Shown: one piece after another, positions 1 to 7,441 of the stretch
Position numbering within the stretch: position 1 is the stretch's first letter
Layout: each line of letters opens with the position of its first letter
NCBI GenBank assembly: GCA_018261905.1
Contig: JAGTRU010000006.1
Coordinates: forward strand, 1 to 64,000
DNA length: 64,000 bases
Direction: 5' to 3'
Source: Pseudomonadota bacterium
GTDB taxonomy: Bacteria; Pseudomonadota; Gammaproteobacteria; Burkholderiales; Rhodocyclaceae
Notes under the pieces: generated by a model
Databases searched by the model: none
Told to the model about the DNA's origin: nothing
What the model saw: the letters and a program-made list of their open reading frames with translations, nothing else
Translations under genes and position numbers: made by a program

Positions 1-48
1 ACTTCCCAAATACATATTTGCTATGAGCCCATGCTCAGGGCCGGGCTC

Positions 49-103
49 GTCCAACAAACGGTTCAGATCGTGGCTTCGCACGATCTAACCTTATTCGTTA
101 GCC
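49..103 (-). other. attC site of the leftmost visible cassette
   Basis: Short attC, about 55 bp. On the plus strand it starts GTCCAAC and ends GTTAGCC. Between them is a strong stem: AGATCGTG at about 71-78 pairs with CACGATCT at about 79-90, around a small GCTTCG-like loop. The right core supplies the TAA stop codon of the 98-676 gene. Confidence 0.75.
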
Positions 104-676
104 ATCTGCGCTCACGGCTAGGCTGGCAATGGGCCATGTATGGCGTTCACAATCTGCGAGGCCCGGAAACCCTCCAAATCGGAGCGCTCGTTCAATGTGT
201 TCGATGAAGGTCTCGGGTATAGGGGTTTCGTTTAGCGGAGGATTGTCAGCGACGGCTGGCAGCGAAATGGAATATGGCGGGCCGCCACTGACGTTAGCCT
301 TGTGATAGTAATCAGGCGCGATAGGCACTACATAGGGAGAGTTGTAACGCTGGCGTTCTTCCTGGTCGGCGAGGTATTCCTCTAATTCGTAAAGCGCATA
401 TGCCGAAGGAAAGACGATCAGCTGATCCTCGTAGCCAGAGGCCTCCCATTCTGGGTGAGAGCCAGACAGGTCAACACTACCAACGCGTTGCCAGAACAGT
501 TTAAGTGCAAGTGGTAATTTGCCAATTGCAGACTCAATTTTCTGAATGGCATCTGCAGCGCCAAGATCAGGCCCCGGAAAAACCTCTTCTGGTCGGTCAA
601 ATACATATCCACTCGAGCGGAGTCGCTCAATAAGTTTCGAAATACGCTGGCCCAATTCATCGATTTGCGTTTCCAA
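98..676 (-). CDS. Cassette gene: SMI1/KNR4-like (SUKH) protein
   Basis: A 192-residue soluble protein with no signal peptide or membrane segment. Residues about 50-70 (KLPLALKLFWQRVGSVDLSG) resemble the opening of the SMI1/KNR4 (SUKH) fold, with an LP..L..F...G pattern. A long acidic middle and a C-terminal FIEHIERALRFGGFPG helix follow. SUKH proteins are often immunity proteins against secreted or contact-dependent toxins, but no toxin is encoded nearby. The gene fills its cassette: it starts just after the next attC (692-783), and its TAA stop is made from the attC core at 98-100. Family assignment is by eye and moderate; the cassette-borne nature is well supported. Confidence 0.7.
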   Translation of the reverse strand: METQIDELGQRISKLIERLRSSGYVFDRPEEVFPGPDLGAADAIQKIESAIGKLPLALKLFWQRVGSVDLSGSHPEWEASGYEDQLIVFPSAYALYELEEYLADQEERQRYNSPYVVPIAPDYYHKANVSGGPPYSISLPAVADNPPLNETPIPETFIEHIERALRFGGFPGLADCERHTWPIASLAVSADG

Positions 677-691
677 GATGCGCTTTCCTGA

Positions 692-783
692 TGGCTAACG
701 TTGTAGGTAAGGGGCGCTGCGCGGCGCTTTATCGCGCAGCGTCCAGCGACCGGAGGGAGCGGCCTTGACCGCAGTGTTAGGGC
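692..783 (-). other. attC site (long type)
   Basis: Imperfect palindrome bounded by GGCTAACG on the left and GTGTTAGGGC on the right, with GC-rich inner arms. It lies just downstream (minus strand) of the 790-1200 gene and is that cassette's attC. Its inner 87 bp (695-781) are identical to 1653-1739. Confidence 0.9.
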
Positions 784-789
784 CAACCC

Positions 790-1200
790 TCAGGAGTCCC
801 ATGGAATTTCCTTCAAGTTCCAAGCACTCTCAAACCTTGATCTGCCCACAATCTTGCTTGGCGCATCATTTGGGGTTTCAACGGAGTAGTTAGACACCCA
901 TAAGTAGCGTTCCTTTGACCACGTCACTATCAGCTCTGCTTGGCTCCAATACAGGCTCGACAGAAGACTTTCAAACTCCGTGATCCATTCGTCATCGAGA
1001 GAGTAGAACTCCTTATGGCCTGCCGCAAAATGGATATGGCTTCCGTAGTACGCGTACCCCCGGCTCTGCGGAACAAACGAGAAGAGCTGCGCTGTCAGGC
1101 ACGTGCCGGTCTTTGGCAGAGCCAGAAGTTGCTGCTGGTTGTGCGCGTCTTGCGCGACATCAGTGTAGCCATCAATGAACCCAAAGACAGTGACCGGCAT
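790..1200 (-). CDS. Cassette gene: hypothetical protein, 136 aa
   Basis: No family recognised. The predicted protein is 136 residues, soluble, rich in aromatic residues (Trp and Tyr clusters such as SSLYWSQAELIVTW and RYLWVSNYSVE), with no signal peptide. It opens MPVTVFGFIDGYTDVAQDAH. The start at 1200 lies directly beside the attC at 1205-1284 and the stop lies a few bases before the attC at 692-783, so the gene occupies the whole cassette. That exact fit to cassette boundaries is the best evidence that it is real. Expression would depend on an upstream cassette promoter, because there is almost no room for one of its own. Confidence 0.72.
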   Translation of the reverse strand: MPVTVFGFIDGYTDVAQDAHNQQQLLALPKTGTCLTAQLFSFVPQSRGYAYYGSHIHFAAGHKEFYSLDDEWITEFESLLSSLYWSQAELIVTWSKERYLWVSNYSVETPNDAPSKIVGRSRFESAWNLKEIPWDS

Positions 1201-1204
1201 CTTT

Positions 1205-1284
1205 GCCCTAACGTGTAGCTAAGGGGCGCGCCGAAGGCGCGTCCCAGCGACCAAAGGGAGCGAACTTGAGCGCAGGGTTAGGCC
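1205..1284 (-). other. attC site
   Basis: About 80 bp, from GCCCTAACG (1205-1213) to GGGTTAGGCC (1275-1284), with paired inner segments around GGGGCGCGCC/GGCGCG. It carries the TAA stop of the 1278-1640 gene within its right core, and shorter inner arms than the 692 and 1651 sites. Confidence 0.88.
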
Positions 1285-1640
1285 ACATTGCCGCTCAACC
1301 AATGAGCTATGTTTATCTTCATATCCTGCGGAGATATGTCATAACCACTTAAACGAGCACCGGCCCAATTTACGCCGACTTGGATGTTCTCTTCCTCGAA
1401 TAGAGCAAGTGTTTTTTGAAGAAACTCTTCAAGAGGAAGTTGTTCAGGTTGGTAGGTTGCATATTTTGGATGTTCAGTGGCGACCTTCTCTAATCGAGAG
1501 CGGCTTGACCAGAAAGGAACAACCTCTTTGCCGTGAATTGGGAAGACAAGAAAGCCACCATCATCCATAAACGTGAAGACAACTTGCTCACGTGCGACTT
1601 GTTTGTAAAAAGCGTTAGCGTGTAGTGCTGTTGTGGACAT
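1278..1640 (-). CDS. Cassette gene: DUF2750 domain protein
   Basis: A 120-residue cytosolic protein spanning one domain that I recognise as DUF2750. It opens with LHANAFYKQVAREQVVFTF, continues with a DDGGFLVFPI strand and the conserved VVPFWSSRSRLEKV segment, then a PLEEFLQKTLALFEE helix and a final VGVNWAGARLSGYDI strand. DUF2750 has no assigned biochemical function; members are small single-domain proteins found in many Gram-negative bacteria and, as here, in integron cassettes. The TAA stop is formed by the attC core at 1278-1280. The start at 1640 lies 11 bp from the next attC, leaving room only for a ribosome-binding site. Confidence 0.85.
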   Translation of the reverse strand: MSTTALHANAFYKQVAREQVVFTFMDDGGFLVFPIHGKEVVPFWSSRSRLEKVATEHPKYATYQPEQLPLEEFLQKTLALFEEENIQVGVNWAGARLSGYDISPQDMKINIAHWLSGNVA

Positions 1641-1650
1641 GACTCTTGAG

Positions 1651-1740
1651 GCCTAACGTTGTAGGTAAGGGGCGCTGCGCGGCGCTTTATCGCGCAGCGT
1701 CCAGCGACCGGAGGGAGCGGCCTTGACCGCAGTGTTAGGC
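1651..1740 (-). other. attC site (long type)
   Basis: A 90-bp site bounded by GCCTAACG and GTGTTAGGC, both perfect core matches. It is the attC of the 1775-2251 cassette. Positions 1653-1739 are identical to 695-781. Confidence 0.92.
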
Positions 1741-1774
1741 GGCGCGGATTCACAATACCGAGTAACGTGCATGA

Positions 1775-2251
1775 TCACCCCTGATCGAAGCTCAGATAGT
1801 TCAGGTGGGCACTGTCGCACCATACAACGCACCACGAATTCACGTCACTTTCGTTGGAGAAAAAGATTTCCCAGCGTTCATCAGCCCCATCTTGGAATTT
1901 GAGCTTCTGATTGTTGATGAACCGGGCGCAGTGATTTTCAAGCGCCCCTTCAATGCCTTCAGCATCTATCAGCCACAGGAACGCCTCTTCCCAATCGGGG
2001 TCGCTAGCCACTTCGCTAACTCGCTTGAGGCGAAGTGTCTGGGCTATCGCAGGCCAATCTGACTGAACATACAGGCAACGAATGGCTAAGCGATCATCGA
2101 TTCCTGAGCCTCCGGCATAGAAATTCAGGGAGTAATCCAGATCGGTTGTCAAAGGCCGGAAGCCCAGGATGTTTGCAATGACCCCGATAGCATTTTCCTT
2201 TTCAGGGTCATTGCTGTTGTATCGATAGTCAATTCCGTCGTAAGAGCGCAT
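1775..2251 (-). CDS. Cassette gene: hypothetical protein, 158 aa
   Basis: Not recognised. The open frame extends to 2332, but the first 27 codons would translate the attC at 2269-2359, so I place the start at the ATG at 2251 (MRSYDGIDYRYNSNDPEKEN). The product is a 158-residue acidic soluble protein with several Trp residues (DPDWEEAFLWLIDAEG and SWCVVWCDSAHLNYL) and no signal peptide. Size, acidity and aromatic content are like many cassette-borne immunity-type proteins, but no homology can be asserted from sequence alone. Its attC follows at 1651-1740. Confidence 0.7.
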   Translation of the reverse strand: MRSYDGIDYRYNSNDPEKENAIGVIANILGFRPLTTDLDYSLNFYAGGSGIDDRLAIRCLYVQSDWPAIAQTLRLKRVSEVASDPDWEEAFLWLIDAEGIEGALENHCARFINNQKLKFQDGADERWEIFFSNESDVNSWCVVWCDSAHLNYLSFDQG

Positions 2252-2268
2252 ATGGGATTTGCCTTGCC

Positions 2269-2359
2269 GCCTAACGTTCAAGGTGAGGGGCGCCGCGCGC
2301 GGACGCCCGATGCGAAGCTGCGTGGCCGGCACGGCGTCCCCTCGACCGTTTGGTTAGGC
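2269..2359 (-). other. attC site
   Basis: Bounded by GCCTAACG (2269-2276) and GGTTAGGC (2352-2359), with paired GC-rich inner arms (GGGGCGCCGCGCG and the GGACGCC/GGCGTCC pair). It ends the cassette spanning about 2360-2816. Confidence 0.88.
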
Positions 2360-2816
2360 GCCGACTTTGACCGAAGAAAAAACAGAAGAGAACACGAGAC
2401 GGTGGCAAGAGGGAAACCCCTGGTGCGACGAAGCGAGCGGGCAACCCGGCAAGAAGATCTTTGGCCCAACGAAGCGCGAGCGACCCAGAAATGCTGGCCG
2501 AGCGGAGCACGGCATCCGAGAAGGCCAGAAGGGAGATGAAGGCCGCGCGACCGACGGGAAACAACGAAGGAAGCTGAGCGGAGTTGCCACGGCGCGCCAA
2601 GCAGTGCGGGCGCCCGAAGCACCTGACACGAAAAACCGCAAGAGGAAGACGGAGTAATGGGTGGCACGGCGCGCGCAGAAAAACCGGAAGCACAGGAGGC
2701 AAGAGCGAAGAACGACGAGGCTGCCCACGCACAAGCCCGCAGTGCGTGTTCGCGCCGAGAGGCTGGTGGCAAGAGAGAAGCGGGTAGCTCATGACTTCAA
2801 TGCACCGTGGGCGAAG
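2360..2816 (-). other. Integron cassette without a convincing gene (about 457 bp)
   Basis: Lies between attC sites 2269-2359 and 2817-2905. Several frames are open on both strands (for example 2354-2734 minus, 126 codons, and 2367-2657 plus, 96 codons), but their products are low-complexity Arg/Ser/Cys/Phe-rich or Arg/Lys-rich. None starts at the expected place with a ribosome-binding site. The plus strand is markedly A/G-rich and the minus (cassette sense) strand C/T-rich, which alone creates long open frames. It may be a non-coding or RNA-encoding cassette. Confidence 0.55.
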
Positions 2817-2905
2817 GCCTAACGTAGAGGTGAGGGGCGGCCGACCGAAGGGAGGGAACCCAGAAGCGCAGCTTCTGGGCCGTCCCCTCGACCGCCAGGT
2901 TGGGC
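2817..2905 (-). other. attC site of the cassette nearest attI
   Basis: Bounded by GCCTAACG and a slightly degenerate GTTGGGC (2899-2905). The inner arms include a clear stem, CCCAGAAGC/GCTTCTGGG, at about 2859-2879. The GTTGGGC core differs at one base from the usual GTTAGGC. Confidence 0.85.
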
Positions 2906-3424
2906 CTCGGGTGGCAGCGCAACGGGACCAGCGACCGACACTGGCCCGGAAAGAGCACCCGAAAAGGCGGACTGCATGGACCTCTGCAGGAGGCACCTGC
3001 GGCTGAGGTTCACGACTTCAGGAATGGGCACGGCCGACGCCAAGCGGCGACCCACAGTGCCGGGCCGACCAAGCGCGACAAGGCGAAAGAACGACACTCG
3101 ACCGACCCCGCGATAGCGAACGACCGAAGGCGAAGGACAGCGGAGCCAACGCACGCACCGAAACCGAAGCGGAACACGGCACCACAGGAACCGACCGACT
3201 ACCGTGCGACAGAACCACCGCGGCAAAACACGAACCGCAAACGCCAGCCAGAAGTGCCCGAGTGCCCAACGTGAAGGCAGGCGACGAAGAACGGATACCC
3301 ACGAGCGAAGGGGAGCGCGAGACCACGAATGGTGGGAGATGCGAAGGCGACAAATTACTCACGGAAGAGAGGCCCAACTTTGTTATCGGGAGACAGTTTT
3401 GCTGCATAACTCCGGCGCCGGCTC
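2906..3424 (-). other. First (attI-proximal) cassette, no convincing gene (about 520 bp)
   Basis: Same composition as the neighbouring 2360-2816 cassette: an A/G-rich plus strand with many GACCGA and GCGACAAG-type words. The minus-strand frame 3018-3407 (129 codons, opening MQQNCLPITKLGLSS) begins about 20 bp from attI, where a cassette gene should begin. However, its product is Ser/Arg/Val-rich, without recognisable domains. I leave it uncalled; coding status is uncertain. Confidence 0.5.
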
Positions 3425-3442
3425 CCTAACTCGGCGCAACAG
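3400..3442. other. Probable attI recombination site
   Basis: Between the last cassette and the integrase promoter are three spaced motifs ending in AAC on the plus strand: CATAAC (3405-3410), CCCTAAC (3424-3430) and GCGCAAC (3434-3440). They surround a CCGGCGCCGG palindrome (about 3412-3421). The CCCTAAC motif is the expected cassette junction. Position and spacing fit an attI with multiple integrase-binding sites. Confidence 0.6.
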
Positions 3443-3474
3443 GATGCACTAAAAGCAACTTGTAGCCTGCATTT

Positions 3475-3502
3475 TTGACAACTATGCTGTGTTTTTATAC
3501 AG
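3475..3502 (+). promoter_or_regulatory. Integrase promoter overlapped by a LexA (SOS) box
   Basis: TTGACA at 3475-3480 is a perfect -35 element and TATACA at about 3496-3501 a plausible -10 (spacing about 15). CTGTGTTTTTATACAG at 3487-3502 matches the LexA operator pattern CTGT-N8-ACAG exactly, with an AT-rich middle, and covers the -10. LexA control of intI is established for several integrons; here it is read from the operator. Confidence 0.88.
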
Positions 3503-3514
3503 CATTAAATAATC

Positions 3515-4516
3515 GTGAAAAGCAGCACTGTGCCGTTGCCCCCTCTTAAATCTGTGAAAGTGCTCGACCAACTGCGCGAGCGCATTCGCTATTTGCATTA
3601 CAGCATACGCACGGAGGAGGTGTATGTCTATTGGGTACGCACGTTCATCCGATTCCACGGTCTTCAGCATCCGGCAACCATGGGCGGTCCTGAGGTAGAG
3701 GCGTTTCTGTCTTGGCTGGCCAATTCGCGAAATGTGGCCGCATCAACCCACAAGCAAGCCCTTTCAGCTTTGTTGTTCTTTTTCGGCAAAGTCCTCGGTA
3801 CCGATTTACCATGGATGAAGGAGATTGGTCGGCCACGCACGAAAACACGACTCCCCACCGTTCTGTCGCCTGAGGAGGTTGCCAAAATTTTCTGCATTCT
3901 GACTGGGGAGCATCGCCTATTTGCCCAATTGCTCTATGGCACTGGAATGCGGATCAACGAGGGCTTGCAGCTCCGGGTGAAAGATTTGGATTTCGATCAC
4001 GGCACGATCATTGTTCGCGAGGGAAAAGGTGGAAAGGATAGGGCTGTCATGTTGCCGCAGCGTCTTGTTTCAGCTCTGCGAGAGCAATTGTCGCGGTCTC
4101 GGGTGTTGTGGAGTGCGGACCAGGAAGCCGGACGTGGTAGTGTGGCGATGCCCGATGCACTCGACCGCAAATACCCTCGGGCTGGAACATCATGGAATTG
4201 GTTCTGGGTATTTCCCCAGGACACCCATTCGGTGGATCCGCGCTCGGGTGTTGTGCGCCGGCATCACATGTACGACCAAACTTTTCAAAGAGCCTTCAAG
4301 CGTGCATTGACACTTACCGGTATTGCCAAGCCGGCAACGCCTCATTCGCTGCGCCACTCATTTGCAACGACCTTACTACAGGCCGGCTATGACATCCGTA
4401 CGGTGCAGGAATTGCTCGGCCATGCGGATGTGGCGACGACCATGATTTATACCCATGTTTTAAAAATTGGCGGTCGTGGAGTACGCAGTCCGATGGATTC
4501 GTTGCCTGAGACTTGA
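3515..4516 (+). CDS. intI: Integron integrase (tyrosine recombinase)
   Basis: Catalyses attI x attC and attC x attC recombination, inserting and shuffling the cassettes at 1-3424. The 333-residue protein has an N-terminal SAM-like DNA-binding domain (about 15-100) and a catalytic domain (about 115-315). The tyrosine-recombinase residues are all present: R146 (GTGMRINE), K171 (GKGGKDR), H277 and R280 (HSLRHSFAT), H303 (LLGHADV) and nucleophile Y312 (MIYTHV). The extra integron-specific patch between K and H is present at about 214-234 ([19 protein letters not shown]), separating it from XerC/D. The start is GTG at 3515; no good ribosome-binding site precedes it and the promoter -10 lies only about 13 bp upstream, so the mRNA may be leaderless. 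It is intact and probably functional. Confidence 0.97.
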   Translation: MKSSTVPLPPLKSVKVLDQLRERIRYLHYSIRTEEVYVYWVRTFIRFHGLQHPATMGGPEVEAFLSWLANSRNVAASTHKQALSALLFFFGKVLGTDLPWMKEIGRPRTKTRLPTVLSPEEVAKIFCILTGEHRLFAQLLYGTGMRINEGLQLRVKDLDFDHGTIIVREGKGGKDRAVMLPQRLVSALREQLSRSRVLWSADQEAGRGSVAMPDALDRKYPRAGTSWNWFWVFPQDTHSVDPRSGVVRRHHMYDQTFQRAFKRALTLTGIAKPATPHSLRHSFATTLLQAGYDIRTVQELLGHADVATTMIYTHVLKIGGRGVRSPMDSLPET

Positions 4517-5062
4517 GCACTTCAACGCCTCACTCATTTTTCGAGATGGCAAGGTTCGGGCAAAATCTCCATGCGAACGTCAGCTATGGAGCAATTTCTT
4601 GGATGACTGGTTGTGGCCGGCTGCTGCCAGCCCTGTTCGTACCTAGGGAGGTAATCTGCATCTTCAGCTGATTTAATCCCGGCGGGCAACCCGGTCGGGA
4701 TTTTGTGCGCAACGCCTTTGGTGCGTCCCTTGTGCACTTTCCCCCATTTTGGTGCTTTTGTTCGCCCGTCGCCGTTGCGGTGTAATGCCCAGCGAATTTT
4801 CTTCGCAATTCGCCCGCTACCGGTAAACCCCATATTTTTCGCGGATTTCGCGGCGAATCCGATGATTCCATTCGGGTTTTTTGTTGTTCGCGTAAATCCC
4901 GGGTCGGGTTTTTGCTAGAAGAGATCATCCGGATTTTTCTGAGCAGGCACGCAGCACGCGTTGCATGTCGGCGCAGAGTTTACGTGAACATGTTAGTGAG
5001 TTTGTTGTACATTAATAAACGAGTTTGATATTGGTGAATTCGATGGGCGTGGAGGAAAGCAA
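4517..5062. other. 546-bp intergenic region, no gene seen
   Basis: Separates intI from the AraC-type gene. Frames here (for example 4534-4833 minus) are rich in Lys/Arg/Pro, without family features or start signals. It holds the hairpin at 4675-4704 and, near 5000-5030, an AT-rich stretch likely to contain the promoter of the 5063 gene. Confidence 0.6.
4675..4704 (+). terminator. Possible rho-independent terminator downstream of intI
   Basis: AATCCCG (4675-4681) pairs with CGGGATT (4696-4702). The 14-nt interior can itself pair GGG with CCC, and TTTT follows at 4701-4704. It lies about 160 bp after the intI stop. Confidence 0.5.
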
Positions 5063-6061
5063 ATGAACCTGGGTATGGAATCAGTCGCTGCTCGTGGCGT
5101 CGTTCATTGCCGCGCCATCCAGAATGCCGATGTCGACCTGCAGGCGGCGGCGCTCGGTTATGCCGGCTGGGGGCAGCGTTACGACCAGTTGTCGTCCGGG
5201 CTTTTTCAGGGGTCCATCCACGAAATCAAGCTGCCGGCCTTCACGTTGATGCGTGAAACCAGCAATCGCGTGCTGCTGCAAAAGGGCTGCACGCCGAGCG
5301 GCATCTTTGCGATCGGTACCGTCATGGGCCTGGCCGAGCATGGCTACCACTGCGGTGAAATCATGCGGCCGCGCTCGGCCGCCTTGCTTGAGCCGAATAC
5401 CGAGTTCGAGATTCGCACGCCGGAGCGTTTCGATCTGGTGGCCGCAGTTTTCTCGCCGGAAGACTTGTGCGCCAACCTCGAGGATCCCAGCGTCAATTTT
5501 CGCGAGCTTGAGAATGAGTTGCTGCATAGCGCGAAGACCATCGAGCCCTGTCATTCCGAAGCGCTGGCCGATTTCCTGCTGCGCGCCTTTGAAACCAGCC
5601 AGGAGTCGCCGGAGCGTCTGCTGATTGCTTCCAACCAGAAGCAGTTGGCCGAAGAGTTTTACGCGCTGTTGAGCGAGACGGTCAGTGCCGGGCGCGAAAC
5701 ATCGGCGCGTGGCTTGTGCCCGAACCGCGAGCGCATCGTGCGCCGGGTGCGCAGTTTTCTCGATGCCAATCCCGAGTCGGCGTTGAGCATTACCGACATC
5801 TGCGATGAAGTCGGCGTAACGCGGCGCACGCTGCAGAACGCTATCCAGGAAGTATTCAGCATCTCGCCGCAGCATTACCTGAAGGCGATCCGCCTGAACG
5901 GCTTCCGCCGCGCCCTCAAGGCCTGCGACCCAGGCCGCGAGTCCATCGGCGATGTCGCGGCACGCTGGGGCTTCTGGCACTTGTCGCAACTGGCCCAGGA
6001 TTATCGCCGCCTGTTCGGCGAACTGCCGTCGCAGACGCGGGAGCGCTGTCTTAACGCCTGA
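5063..6061 (+). CDS. AraC-family transcriptional regulator
   Basis: A 332-residue DNA-binding regulator. The C-terminal third (about 222-328) is a double helix-turn-helix AraC/XylS domain: SITDICDEVGVTRRTLQNAI is the first helix-turn-helix, and the second includes IGDVAARWGFWHLSQLAQDY followed by RRLFGELPSQTRER. The N-terminal about 200 residues form an effector domain I cannot assign to a ligand. GGAGGAAAG lies 6-8 bp before the ATG at 5063. It stands alone after the integron and upstream of two LuxR-type regulators. AraC-type activators commonly control aromatic or amine catabolic operons such as those further right, but a link is only inference. Confidence 0.9.
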   Translation: MNLGMESVAARGVVHCRAIQNADVDLQAAALGYAGWGQRYDQLSSGLFQGSIHEIKLPAFTLMRETSNRVLLQKGCTPSGIFAIGTVMGLAEHGYHCGEIMRPRSAALLEPNTEFEIRTPERFDLVAAVFSPEDLCANLEDPSVNFRELENELLHSAKTIEPCHSEALADFLLRAFETSQESPERLLIASNQKQLAEEFYALLSETVSAGRETSARGLCPNRERIVRRVRSFLDANPESALSITDICDEVGVTRRTLQNAIQEVFSISPQHYLKAIRLNGFRRALKACDPGRESIGDVAARWGFWHLSQLAQDYRRLFGELPSQTRERCLNA

Positions 6062-6131
6062 ACGGCGTGCTGATTTTTGGCCCGATATGCCCGGCCAGTA
6101 ATTTTCCGGAAATTGATCGGTCAATTCCGGA

Positions 6132-7337
6132 ATGGTTTTTTCAGCCTTCGGGATGATTGACATGCAAATTGCATCTTCCGCTTCGTCAAAATGCTCCTCG
6201 GTCAAGTGTCATGCCGGCAGGCCGCTATCCGATGCCTTGCTGTTTGATCTTTATGCCTGCCCAAGCGAGCCCGAACGCTGGTCTGATGTGCTTGATCAGT
6301 TATGTACGGTGACCGGGGCGCGTTCGGCTGTAGTTCAGTCATTCAGCTTTGATGGCAAGCGTCTGGCTCCCCGTTGGTCGGCTCAGGATTCGCATACGGG
6401 CAGGCATCTCGCTCCACGCAGCGTGCATCTTGCCTCGGAAAACAATCCGCGGCTGGACACAAAGCGGGGGTTTATCGGCTTGAACAGATTGGTGCGCGAC
6501 GAAGATCTGTTCGTCAACGATGACCTGGCCTTGCGTCAATTGCGTGAACAACTTGGTTCGCTTGGTCTCGGGCGTTTCATCGGGACACTCTGGCAAATTG
6601 ATGCGGATACCTATGCCACGATCGCACTACATCGGGCGCCCGGTGACGGAGGAGATTTTTCCTCGCGCCAGCTTGATCAACTTGGTGCCTTGTCGCCGCA
6701 CTTGCAGCAGGCCATGCGCTTGTCAGCCAAGTTTGATGCAGCTAACCGGCTTGAAACCCAGTTGCGTCGCCAGTTCGATCACCTGCATTGCAGTATGCTC
6801 GTTTGCGATGGCAACGGCCGGGTCCGCTGGATGAACGGGAGTGCGGAGCGTCTGCTGGCCGGGGATTATGCCTTGCGTGTGCTTGGGGGCAGGTTGAGTG
6901 GCCAAAAAATACAGGATAGCGAGCGCCTGATCTCTGCGCTTGGTGCTGCGACCATACCTGGCAACAAAGTGCGTTATCTTGCTCTGGGTCAGCCGCCGGA
7001 CGTTCTTCATCTGGCTTTGCAGCCGCTGGCGAATCTCGGTGTTAGCGGAGCCGAAAATGCGGTTCTGATCGTCCTGACTACGCCGGCGTCCGGTATGCCG
7101 GTTTCAGTTGAAGCCTTGGGTGTGCTGTTTGGCTTGACTCCGGCAGAGTCAAGCCTGGTGTGTGCTCTGGTTGGGGGACTTTCACTTGATCAGTACGCAG
7201 CCCACCGTCAGGTTTCTCTGGGTACTGTCCGTGGTCAGCTCAAACAGGCCTTGGCCAAGACTGGCGCTACTCGCCAGTCGGAACTCGTACGCCTTGTGCT
7301 CTCATCTGCTGCGGCGCAGGTCCGTTTGGCTGACTGA
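6132..7337 (+). CDS. LuxR-type helix-turn-helix regulator with PAS-like middle
   Basis: Up to 401 residues. The C-terminus (about 330-392) is a LuxR/GerE-type DNA-binding domain: FGLTPAESSLVCALVGGLSL leads into AAHRQVSLGTVRGQLKQALAKTGATRQSELVRLV. Residues about 220-320 resemble a PAS-like sensor (MLVCDGNGRVRWMNGSAERLL). The N-terminal about 30-180 residues may be a GAF-like domain. The start is uncertain: ATGs at 6132, 6153 and 6162 are in frame and none has a strong ribosome-binding site; 6162 (MQIASS) or 6153 is as likely as 6132. No response-regulator receiver domain is present. Signal and targets unknown. It runs convergently toward the second LuxR-type gene. Confidence 0.85.
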   Translation: MVFSAFGMIDMQIASSASSKCSSVKCHAGRPLSDALLFDLYACPSEPERWSDVLDQLCTVTGARSAVVQSFSFDGKRLAPRWSAQDSHTGRHLAPRSVHLASENNPRLDTKRGFIGLNRLVRDEDLFVNDDLALRQLREQLGSLGLGRFIGTLWQIDADTYATIALHRAPGDGGDFSSRQLDQLGALSPHLQQAMRLSAKFDAANRLETQLRRQFDHLHCSMLVCDGNGRVRWMNGSAERLLAGDYALRVLGGRLSGQKIQDSERLISALGAATIPGNKVRYLALGQPPDVLHLALQPLANLGVSGAENAVLIVLTTPASGMPVSVEALGVLFGLTPAESSLVCALVGGLSLDQYAAHRQVSLGTVRGQLKQALAKTGATRQSELVRLVLSSAAAQVRLAD

Positions 7338-7441
7338 TCAATCCCTTGGTGAGGTAATGCCTGCCGAAAGTCCGGTTCTGCAGCTGGCAGCGTCTCGGGG
7401 GAATGGAGCGCTCGGAGAGGTGATATCGGATGCAAGGGGAT

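Larger units (their letters stand above)
1..4516. mobile_element. Chromosomal integron: integrase plus inverted cassette array (array continues left of the window)
   Basis: An integron-type tyrosine recombinase on the plus strand (3515-4516) is preceded by a run of short, separately oriented units on the minus strand. Each unit is bounded by an imperfect-palindrome site with cores of the form GCCTAAC and GTTAGGC. I see six such attC sites (49-103, 692-783, 1205-1284, 1651-1740, 2269-2359, 2817-2905). Two of them share an identical 87-bp stretch, as is usual for arrays built by one host integron. The integrase points away from the array, the standard integron geometry. The leftmost attC ends at the window edge, so more cassettes probably lie outside. 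No resistance gene, transposase or sulI-type 3' conserved segment is seen, so this is a chromosomal rather than a class 1 integron. Confidence 0.92.

Noticed and set aside
4534..4833. Minus-strand 99-codon gene after intI
   Set aside because: Basic, low-information product with no start signal, overlapping a terminator-like hairpin.
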